Assembly (NCBI RefSeq): GCF_001307155.1
Contig: NZ_CP012830.1
Span: 4,338,501-4,402,500 of the forward strand
Direction of reading: 5' to 3'
From: Pseudomonas fluorescens
GTDB lineage: Bacteria; Pseudomonadota; Gammaproteobacteria; Pseudomonadales; Pseudomonadaceae
DNA length: 64,000 nt
Below the pieces are notes generated by a model, which saw only the letters and a program-made list of their open reading frames with translations, was not told the origin of the DNA and searched no databases. Positions 43,498 to 52,438 of this stretch are shown piece by piece. Positions within the stretch are counted from its first letter, which is position 1, and each line of letters starts with the position of its first letter. Made by a program: the position numbers and the translations under genes.

Positions 43498-45114
43498 ATG
43501 GCTCACAGTAAAATTCTGTTTCGTGCCGCCGCTCGCGAGAAAATCCTCTGCGGTGCCACCCAGCTGGCGGATGCGGTTCGGGTGACCCTTGGGCCCAAAT
43601 CGAAATCGGTGTTGATTCAGAACAAGTGGGGTAATCCGACGGTCTGCAACGACGGCGTGACGATTGCCAAGCGAATCGACCTGCAAGACCCCGAGGAGGG
43701 TCTGGGTGCCCAGATGCTGCGTCAGGCGGCGGAACGTACCGGCGATGCGGTAGGGGACGGGACCAGCACGGCAACGGTGCTGGCCCATGCCATCCTGGCT
43801 GACGGCATACGCAACGTCGTCGCTGGTGCCAGCGCGATTGATTTGAAGCGTGGCCTGGATCGCGGGCTATTGCTGGTCGTGCAATCGCTGGCAGCCCAAT
43901 CGCGCCCGGTCAGTACCCCCAAGGAAAAGGCCCAGGTGGCCACGCTTTCGGCGCATAACGATGCCGTTATCGGCCAGCTGGTTGCAGATGCTCTGGAAAA
44001 AGTCGGCGTTGAAGGCGTGGTCAGTGTCGAGGAGTCCAAGACCACTGAGACCGTGGTCGAGGTGATGGAGGGGATGCGTTTTGACCGTGGTTATGTCTCG
44101 CCGTATTTCGTAACCGATACTGAGAAGATGCAGGTCGAACTCGATGATGCCTACCTGCTGCTCTGTGACCATAAGATCGGCGCGCTCAAAGACCTGCTGC
44201 CACTGCTTGAGTTGATCGCCAAAAGTGGCCAGCCACTGGTGCTGATCGCCGACGACATAGAGGGCGAGGCGCTGACCACGCTGGTCGTCAACCAGATCCG
44301 TGGCGTATTGCGCGCGGTGGCGATCAAGGCCCCCGGCTTCGGTGATCGACGCAAGGAAATGCTCCAGGACATTGCCGTCCTGACCGGGGCAACGGTGGTC
44401 TCCAATGAGCTGGGCATCAGTCTTGAACAGGTGGACTTGAGCCAGTTGGGACGAGCGCATCGCGTGGTGGTGCAAAAAGACAGCACGGCGTTGATCGGTG
44501 GCGCCGGTCAACGTGAGGCGATTGAGGCGCGCCTGCAACAGATCCGCGTGCAAATGGACGCGACTACCAGCGATTACGACCGTGAAAAACTCCAGGAACG
44601 ACTGGCCAGGTTGTCTGGCGGCGTTGCGGTGATCCGGGTCGGGGCGCCGTCGGAGGCCGAGATGAAGGCCCGCAAGGACGCGCTGGATGATGCCATTTCG
44701 GCGACTCGGGCGGCGATTGCCGAGGGCATCGTTCCGGGGGGCGGGCTGGCATTGCTCAAGGCGGTACCGATTATCGCGGCCGAGGAGGCCGGCTATGAAG
44801 GCGATGCCAAAACCGGTTTGCAGATACTTCGCCGAGCGCTCGAAGCGCCGGCCCGGGTGATCGCGGAAAACTCGGCGGTGGATGCCGGCGTGGTCGTTGC
44901 CCGTATGCTGGCGGAACCGGGGAATATTGGTTTCGACGCGTCAGCCAATGTCTATGTGGACATGTATGAAGCCGGCATCATCGATCCGACCAAGGTGGTG
45001 CGTATCGCGCTGGAAAACGCCGTTTCAGTCGCCAGTATCCTGCTGCTGACCGAGGCGACCATGACCGATATCCCGGAAAAGGAAACGCCTGCCCAGCCCC
45101 CGTTTCCTGAATGA
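43498..45114 (+). CDS. groEL: Second chaperonin GroEL
   Basis: A 538-residue Hsp60 chaperonin. ATP motifs are VTLGPKSKSVLI and GDGTSTATVLAHAI (usually GDGTTTATVLA), and the equatorial/apical segments are recognisable throughout. The usual Gly-Gly-Met C-terminal tail is absent; the protein ends PEKETPAQPPFPE. No groES lies next to it, so it must borrow the housekeeping co-chaperonin or work differently. It is driven by a perfect FNR/ANR box. The start follows GGGAG and 7 non-conserved upstream residues are excluded. Confidence 0.94.
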   Translation: MAHSKILFRAAAREKILCGATQLADAVRVTLGPKSKSVLIQNKWGNPTVCNDGVTIAKRIDLQDPEEGLGAQMLRQAAERTGDAVGDGTSTATVLAHAILADGIRNVVAGASAIDLKRGLDRGLLLVVQSLAAQSRPVSTPKEKAQVATLSAHNDAVIGQLVADALEKVGVEGVVSVEESKTTETVVEVMEGMRFDRGYVSPYFVTDTEKMQVELDDAYLLLCDHKIGALKDLLPLLELIAKSGQPLVLIADDIEGEALTTLVVNQIRGVLRAVAIKAPGFGDRRKEMLQDIAVLTGATVVSNELGISLEQVDLSQLGRAHRVVVQKDSTALIGGAGQREAIEARLQQIRVQMDATTSDYDREKLQERLARLSGGVAVIRVGAPSEAEMKARKDALDDAISATRAAIAEGIVPGGGLALLKAVPIIAAEEAGYEGDAKTGLQILRRALEAPARVIAENSAVDAGVVVARMLAEPGNIGFDASANVYVDMYEAGIIDPTKVVRIALENAVSVASILLLTEATMTDIPEKETPAQPPFPE

Positions 45115-45145
45115 CCCGCACCGCGCTGCGGCGGTGCGCGGTGAC

Positions 45146-45159
45146 TTGATATAAATCAA
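45146..45159 (+). promoter_or_regulatory. Perfect FNR/ANR box upstream of Usp 6
   Basis: TTGATataaATCAA ends 129 bases before the Usp 6 start. The same 14-base sequence recurs at 59199. Confidence 0.85.
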
Positions 45160-45287
45160 GATCAAGCAGGCTTGTGGGGAGGACGCTGAGTCAACGCTGG
45201 TGATTTGATCCAGCGAGGACGCAATGGCTGACCACCAGCAAGGGGCAGCGGCAGGCGTCGAAGTCCAACCTGTCTGGAGTTCAGATC

Positions 45288-46178
45288 ATGAGCCAGTATC
45301 AACGGTTATTACTGATCATCAACCCGGCCCAGCGCCATTCCCCTGCGATACACCATGCCGCTGCCCTGGCCAAGGCCAGCGGGGCGAGCCTGCATATTGC
45401 CGCGTTAGTACCATCGCTGGACATCCTGTCACTGCTTGAAGAAGGCGTGCGGGAAAAAGCTCGGCAGAGTTACCTCCAGGACCATAGCGATTGGCTCAAG
45501 GATCAGGCGGAAAAGATGCGCGGCAGGGGCATCGAGGTGACCACCGAGGTGGCATGGGCCGACGACATGCAGCAGGCGATCCTTGATCACGTCAGCGAAA
45601 TGCAGCCCAACCTGCTGATCAAGCAAGTGCAGCATGAGCCTGCGCTCAAACGTGCATTCTTCACCCCTCTGGACTGGCACTTGCTGCGCCACTGCCCGAT
45701 ACCGATGTATCTGGTGGGCGCAAGTGGTCATGCCTTGCCGCGCAAGGTGGTGGCAGCGGTTGACTCGTCGGATACCGCGTCTTCGAACAGTGAGCTGAAT
45801 GACCGGATCATCCAGCAGGCCAACAGCCTGGCGCTGCAGTGCAATGCCGAATTGCACCTGCTGTATGCCTGTGACATTTCGGCGGCCTATCTCGGCGATA
45901 TGGGCGGTGGCGGGTTGACGCTGGCAGACCTTACCCGGGAACTGCGCAGAGAACTGGAAAAGTCATTCCTGCGCTTGGCCGGTCGATTCGGTGTGCCCTC
46001 TGACCGTCGACATTTCATCATGGGGAGCCCGGTCTCGGCGTTGAGCGAGTTTGCCGATGAGCAACAGGTGGATGTGATCGTGATGGGCAGAGTCCAGTCC
46101 CACGGGCTGGACAAGCTTCTCGGCAGTACGACCGAACATATCCTGTATCAGGTGCCTTGCAGCGTTCTCGCGGTCTAG
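45288..46178 (+). CDS. Universal stress protein, tandem UspE-type (Usp 6)
   Basis: A 296-residue protein with two Usp domains: LKRAFFTPLDWHLLRHCPI in domain 1 and MGRVQSHGLDKLLGSTTEHI in domain 2. It is the closest paralogue of Usp 4 and the best match to the usp remnant at 59289. A hairpin follows its stop (46202-46234) before the acetyl-CoA synthetase operon. Confidence 0.92.
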   Translation: MSQYQRLLLIINPAQRHSPAIHHAAALAKASGASLHIAALVPSLDILSLLEEGVREKARQSYLQDHSDWLKDQAEKMRGRGIEVTTEVAWADDMQQAILDHVSEMQPNLLIKQVQHEPALKRAFFTPLDWHLLRHCPIPMYLVGASGHALPRKVVAAVDSSDTASSNSELNDRIIQQANSLALQCNAELHLLYACDISAAYLGDMGGGGLTLADLTRELRRELEKSFLRLAGRFGVPSDRRHFIMGSPVSALSEFADEQQVDVIVMGRVQSHGLDKLLGSTTEHILYQVPCSVLAV

Positions 46179-46201
46179 GGGCTGTTGGCGGTGGATTGAC
46201 G

Positions 46202-46234
46202 GCCGGTTTGGCTGGGAGCCCAAGCCAAACCGGC
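46202..46234 (+). terminator. Hairpin between Usp 6 and the acs-pdh operon, no T-run
   Basis: GCCGGTTTGGCT pairs with AGCCAAACCGGC around a 9-base loop. Without a T-run it may attenuate rather than stop transcription. No other promoter signal for the next operon was found, so read-through from Usp 6 is likely. Confidence 0.5.
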
Positions 46235-46283
46235 AACCGGTTTTGTGGGCTGCGATTGAGCCAGCACCATGGGCGAGGGGCAG

Positions 46284-48046
<1,763 letters not shown>

Positions 48047-48050
<4 letters not shown>

Positions 48051-49030
48051 GTCTCTCATCACTGCCCAAGGAGCTAGCCTTGGGCCTGCTCCGGGACATG
48101 CTGCGTATCCGCCGTCTTGAGGAGCGCGCCGGCGAGCTGTACGGCGAGGGCAAGATCCGTGGCTTCCTGCACCTTTACATCGGTGAAGAAGCGGTCGCCG
48201 TCGGCGCTCTGCATGCGCTTGCGGCCAACGATGCGCTGGTTGCGACGTATCGCGAACATGGGCATGCCCTGATCAAGGGTGTCCCGATGAAGACGATCAT
48301 GGCCGAGATGTATGGTCGCCAGGAAGGCTGTTCGCGAGGACGCGGCGGTTCAATGCACCTGTTCGATGTCAGCACCCGCTTCTTCGGCGGCAATGCCATC
48401 GTCGCCGGTGGCTTGCCGCTCACGGTCGGCCTGGCGCTGGCCGAGCACATGCAGGGCGGATCGCGCCTCTCGACGTGCTTTTTTGGTGAAGGCGCGATGG
48501 CTGAAGGCGCGTTTCATGAGTCGATCAACCTCGCCGCCTTGTGGCAATTGCCCATGTTGTTTTGTTGTGAGAACAACCTCTATGCGATGGGCACGGCCCT
48601 GGCGCGTTCGCAGTCGCAAACCGACCTGTGCAGCAAAGCCTCGGCGTATAAAGTCGAGGCTCGATCCGTCGATGGCATGGACGTGATCGCGGTGTACGAG
48701 GCGACCTGTCTTGCGGTCGAGCACATCCGGGCGGGACGCGGGCCTTATTTTCTGGAGTTTCGCACCTATCGATTTCGTGCCCACTCGATGTTCGACCCGC
48801 AGCTGTATCGTGACAAGGCCGAGGTGGAGCAATGGAAGACCCGCGGACCGATTCATACCTACAGCGCCCGGCTCAAGGCCGAAGGGCTTTTGGACGAGGC
48901 CGGTTTTCAGGCGATCCTCGCCGAGGTGGACGCTGAAGTGGAGGCCGCCGTCGTTTTTGCCGACAGCGGGAGCCTGGAGCCGGTCGAGGATTTGTCCCGT
49001 GATGTCTACACCCCGGGGACGGCATCATGA
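48047..49030 (+). CDS. Pyruvate (2-oxo acid) dehydrogenase E1 alpha subunit
   Basis: A 327-residue TPP-dependent E1-alpha. The TPP-Mg motif begins FGEGAMAEGAFHESIN and ends ENN. The phospho-loop-like region RYRFRAHSM and the start LLRDMLRIRRLEERAGELY are typical of PdhA/AcoA. It differs from the fused AceE of the housekeeping pseudomonad complex. It overlaps both neighbours by four bases. It could oxidise pyruvate or acetoin; the neighbouring acetyl-CoA synthetase favours pyruvate. Confidence 0.9.
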
Positions 49031-50007
49031 GCCCGCGCACGACGTACCGCGAAGCGCTGCGCGAGGCACTGCGTGAAGCCTTGCAGCGCGACCCTCGAGT
49101 GTTTCTGATGGGTGAAGACGTCGGCCGTTACGGTGGCAGCTATGCCGTCTCCCTGGGGTTGCTGGAGGCGTTTGGCCCCGAGCGTATTCGCGATGCGCCG
49201 TTGTCCGAACTGGGCTTCGTGGGGGCCGGTATCGGCGCGGCGCTGGGTGGCATGCGGCCGATTGTAGAAATCATGACGGTGAACTTCAGTCTGCTCGCGC
49301 TCGATCCGCTGATGAACACGGCGGCAGCCTTGAGGCATATGTCCGGCGGACAATTCTCCGTCCCTCTGGTCGTGCGCATGGCGACGGGCGCGGGACGCCA
49401 GCTTGCCGCCCAGCATTCCCACAGCCTGGAAGGTTGGTACGCACACATTCCCGGACTGAAAATTCTCGCACCGGCGACCGTTGAAGACGCACGCGGCATG
49501 CTCTGGCCAGCATTGCTGGACCCTGATCCGGTGCTGATTTTCGAACATGCCCAGCTCTACAGCCTGGAAGGTGAAACGGGTGAGTGGCAGACCCTCGACA
49601 TCAGCTCCGCCAAGGTCCGTCGTGCCGGCAAGGACCTGACCCTGATTGCTTACGGCGGCACACTTGGCAAGGCCCTGGCGGCGGCAGAACAACTGGCCGG
49701 GGAGGGCATCGATTGCGAAGTCATCGACCTGCGGGTACTGCGCCCTCTGGATGACCAGACCATCATGGCATCGGTCTGCAAAACCCGTCGGGCGCTGGTG
49801 GTCGATGAAGGCTGGCGCAGCGGCAGCCTGTCGGCCGAGATCATCACGCGGATCGTCGAGCAGGGCTTTTTCGAGCTGGATGCGCCGCCGTCACGCGTGT
49901 GCAGCGCCGAGGTGCCGATACCCTATCCCAGGCATCTGGAAGAGGCGGCGCTGCCACAGGTGTCGACGATTGTCGCGGCCGCTCGTGAGCTGTGTCAGGC
50001 GACATGA
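49027..50007 (+). CDS. Pyruvate (2-oxo acid) dehydrogenase E1 beta subunit
   Basis: A 326-residue partner of E1-alpha, with MGEDVGRYGGSYAVS, APLSEL-type and HSHSLEGWYAHIPGLKI segments and a C-terminal transketolase-like domain (IDLRVLRPLDDQTIMASV). It forms the alpha2beta2 decarboxylase. It lies 52 bases upstream of the E2 gene. Confidence 0.92.
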   Translation: MSPRTTYREALREALREALQRDPRVFLMGEDVGRYGGSYAVSLGLLEAFGPERIRDAPLSELGFVGAGIGAALGGMRPIVEIMTVNFSLLALDPLMNTAAALRHMSGGQFSVPLVVRMATGAGRQLAAQHSHSLEGWYAHIPGLKILAPATVEDARGMLWPALLDPDPVLIFEHAQLYSLEGETGEWQTLDISSAKVRRAGKDLTLIAYGGTLGKALAAAEQLAGEGIDCEVIDLRVLRPLDDQTIMASVCKTRRALVVDEGWRSGSLSAEIITRIVEQGFFELDAPPSRVCSAEVPIPYPRHLEEAALPQVSTIVAAARELCQAT

Positions 50008-50059
50008 ACAGGATGCCCGCAGCGTGTCGCACCGGTGGGCCAGTCCGGGAGTATCAAGC

Positions 50060-51178
50060 ATGATCGAGTTCAATCTGCCGTCCCTGGGCGCCGATATGGA
50101 CGAAGGCACGTTGCTGGAGTGGAAGATCCAGCCAGGCGATACGCTCAAGCCCGGTCAGGTGATTGCTGTAGTCGATACGGAAAAGGCGGCCATAGACGTG
50201 GAGTACTGGCATGACGGTACGGTCTTGCAACTGCTGCTCGAGGTTGGCGCCAAAGTCCCGGTAGGCACGCCTATGGCGCTGGTGCTGGAGCCGGGAGAGA
50301 GCCCGCAGAGCGTACGACGAACAGCGACGCCTGCGCCCGCGGTGATTGCAGGGCAAAACCTCGCCGCCAGCCGTCCGCGACTATCGCCGGTGGCCCGCCG
50401 GCGCGCCGCCGAATTGGGGTTGGACGTCAGTCAACTGAAGGGCCATGGCCCACGGGGTGTCATCACTCTGGAGGATGTCGAGACGGCCGGCCGCACGGTT
50501 GCAGAACCCGATCGCCAGCAGGCCATGCGTCACGCAATCGCCACGGCCATGAGTCGTTCAAAACGCGAGATTCCCCATTATTACCTGAGTGAAACGATTG
50601 CCCTGGGCAATGCCGTGGCCTGGCTACAGGCCCACAACGCGCAAAGCCCGTTGCAGGAACGCCTGTTGCCCAGCGTATTGCTGCTCAAGGCGGTGGCGTT
50701 GGCGCTGGGCAATTATCCGCAGCTCAACGGTTTCTGGCAGGACGGCGCCTTTGTGTCGGCGACCGCTACTGATCTGGGGGTGGCGATCACCTTGCGTCAG
50801 GGCGGTTTGGTCGCCCCGGTACTGCACGATGTCGCCAATACGCCATTGGCCCGCTTGATGAGTGACCTCGTCAGTCTGGTGGAGCGTGCTCGCAGTGGCT
50901 CTCTGCGCAGTTCCGAACTCAGCGGTGCAGGCCTGACGGTCACTCAACTCGGCGATCAGGGCGTCGACAGCGTGCTGGGCGTCGTTTACCCGCCGCAAGT
51001 GGCCCTGGTCGGTTTCGGTCGCATCTGTGAGCGACCGTGGGTGAAAGAGGGTCAACTGTGTGTCATGCCCACCGTGGTCAGCAGTTTGTCAGCCGATCAT
51101 CGGGTCAGCGACGGTCACTATGGCGCGCGCTTTCTGGGAGAAGTCCGTCACTGGCTGCAATCGCCAGAGAACCTTTGA
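50060..51178 (+). CDS. Dihydrolipoamide acyltransferase E2
   Basis: A 372-residue E2 with one lipoyl domain (lipoyl Lys42 in DTEKAAID), a peripheral-subunit-binding domain (LSPVARRRAAELGLDVSQLKG, about 113-150) and a catalytic domain ending in the active-site motif SADHRVSDG. The start at 50060 follows CGGGAG. No E3 (lipoamide dehydrogenase) gene is near, so the housekeeping E3 must be shared. Confidence 0.92.
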   Translation: MIEFNLPSLGADMDEGTLLEWKIQPGDTLKPGQVIAVVDTEKAAIDVEYWHDGTVLQLLLEVGAKVPVGTPMALVLEPGESPQSVRRTATPAPAVIAGQNLAASRPRLSPVARRRAAELGLDVSQLKGHGPRGVITLEDVETAGRTVAEPDRQQAMRHAIATAMSRSKREIPHYYLSETIALGNAVAWLQAHNAQSPLQERLLPSVLLLKAVALALGNYPQLNGFWQDGAFVSATATDLGVAITLRQGGLVAPVLHDVANTPLARLMSDLVSLVERARSGSLRSSELSGAGLTVTQLGDQGVDSVLGVVYPPQVALVGFGRICERPWVKEGQLCVMPTVVSSLSADHRVSDGHYGARFLGEVRHWLQSPENL

Positions 51179-51189
51179 GGAGTGAACAC

Positions 51190-51432
51190 ATGAGCCCGGA
51201 AATGATCCGCAACGAGGTCTTGAGCGCTTTGAAAGGTATTGCTCCGGAAGTGGATATCGAGCAGTTACGCAATGACCGGCCGCTGCGCGAAGAGGTCGAC
51301 CTGGACTCCATGGACTGGCTGCGGTTTATCGACGCCTTGAACAAGCGTGTCGGTATAGCCATTCCTGAAGCCGATTACCTGCAGGTGGATACTCTGGACA
51401 GGCTCATCAACTATCTGGTGCAAAAAGGGTAA
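51190..51432 (+). CDS. Acyl carrier protein in the acs-pdh operon
   Basis: An 80-residue ACP. The phosphopantetheine site is Ser40 in VDLDSMDWLRF, with the usual four-helix pattern and acidic character. GAGGAG precedes the start, 11 bases after the E2 stop. It is not the housekeeping AcpP (which has DSLDTVE). Its tie to acetyl-CoA-producing enzymes suggests it receives an acyl group made by this operon. No ketosynthase or transferase partner is visible. Confidence 0.88.
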   Translation: MSPEMIRNEVLSALKGIAPEVDIEQLRNDRPLREEVDLDSMDWLRFIDALNKRVGIAIPEADYLQVDTLDRLINYLVQKG

Positions 51433-51457
51433 ACCCGGTGCCGAACACCCGCTGATC

Positions 51458-52051
51458 TCAGTCAGTCCATGAGCGACGGTGGTTGCGAGCCCAGTAGAGC
51501 AGCAGGGCAATCGCGCCGAGCATGCCGCCGATATGGGCAAAGTGAGCCACGTCGGCCTCAGTGCCGCTGACGCCGAGAAACAGTTCGATCAAGCCATAGG
51601 CGGTTGCGAACACCCATGCCGGCATCGGGATCGGCGGAAACAGCAGCATCACCCGACGTGTCGGAAACAGCATCGCGTAACTGACCAGCAGGCCGAAGAC
51701 GCCGGCCGATGCGCCAATCGTCGGATGGCTATGAAGGCTCAGCAGCGCCACCACTACCTGCACGACGGCACCGCTCACGACGCTGGCGAGATACAGCGTC
51801 ACCAGGCGCACGCGCCCGAGGGTCCGCTCGACATCGCGGCCGAACATGTAGAGGCCGAGCATGTTGAAGGCGAGGTGCGTCACGTTAGCGTGCAGCACGC
51901 TGTACGTCACCATCTGCCAGAGGTAAAACGGCGGCTGATCGGCGTCCGCGGGGGAAAGTGGCCAAAGCGCGAACTCGCTGACAATGCGGTTCGGGTCCGA
52001 CATTTCCAGTAGAAATGCCGCGAAATTCAATACGATCAGTGCGATGGTCAT
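51458..52051 (-). CDS. Rhomboid-family intramembrane serine protease
   Basis: A 197-residue protein with six hydrophobic helices. The catalytic Ser115 is in GASAG and the catalytic His173 is in AHIGG; HANVTHLAFNM is the conserved helix-2 motif. It is convergent with the ACP gene. A MITE-like element begins 37 bases upstream of its start, so its native promoter may have been displaced. Confidence 0.9.
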   Translation of the reverse strand: MTIALIVLNFAAFLLEMSDPNRIVSEFALWPLSPADADQPPFYLWQMVTYSVLHANVTHLAFNMLGLYMFGRDVERTLGRVRLVTLYLASVVSGAVVQVVVALLSLHSHPTIGASAGVFGLLVSYAMLFPTRRVMLLFPPIPMPAWVFATAYGLIELFLGVSGTEADVAHFAHIGGMLGAIALLLYWARNHRRSWTD

Positions 52052-52087
52052 GATGCCCTGCGACTCCGCTAGACCGGCTATCTCACC

Positions 52088-52357
52088 CTAGGGTCTGTTG
52101 ACGTTTGGTGGCGAGCCGCGTTGCTGGGCCAACGTGTGCGAGGCAAGGCGCGGGATGCCGCTAATGGTTGTTCCCTTAGCAAATCCCGCAACGCAGCCTC
52201 GCGCACGTTGGCACGCAACCCGAAGGGACGGGGCCCGCTTGGTGCAGGGCTGCGTTGCTCGGAACTTATTTGGAACAACCAAACCGCGTTCCTCGCGCCT
52301 TGCCCTGCACCAAGCGGGCATCCGTCGCGGCCGCCACCAAACGTCAACAGACCCTAG
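52088..52357. mobile_element. 270-bp MITE-like palindromic element
   Basis: Perfect 26-base terminal inverted repeats (52088-52113, starting CTAGGGTCTGTTGACGTTTG, and 52332-52357) bound the element. Inside are further inverted pairs: GCCCGCTTGGTGCAGGGC near 52226 with its complement near 52302, and CCAACGTG...CGAGGC near 52130 with its complement near 52196. There is no transposase. The CTAG at each outer end is shared, so a target duplication cannot be told from the repeat. It fills most of the 387-base gap between the rhomboid gene and the hydrolase block; 52358-52438 holds nothing I can name apart from a weak FNR-like half site near 52378. Confidence 0.75.
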
Positions 52358-52438
52358 CGCGTGACCCTTGCGAAACCTTGACCCATATCAGTCAATCGCG
52401 TCTGTCGATGCCACGACGGTTTGCGCGTCGCATCAAGG

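Noticed and set aside
45224..45439. Small frame beginning MADHQQ upstream of Usp 6, with a GAGGAC site
   Set aside because: Runs into the Usp 6 coding region in another frame; a similar-looking frame before Usp 4 is also just a shifted reading of homologous DNA.
46202..46234. Hairpin before the acs operon considered as a riboswitch
   Set aside because: A simple stem-loop with no conserved ligand-binding core; recorded only as a possible attenuator.
52078..52364. Similar short frames on both strands starting MTFGG
   Set aside because: They arise because the MITE-like element is palindromic; no evidence of translation.
52378..52391. TTGACccatATCAG as an FNR box for the hydrolase block
   Set aside because: Two mismatches, and it lies downstream of the block's last gene rather than upstream of a start codon.
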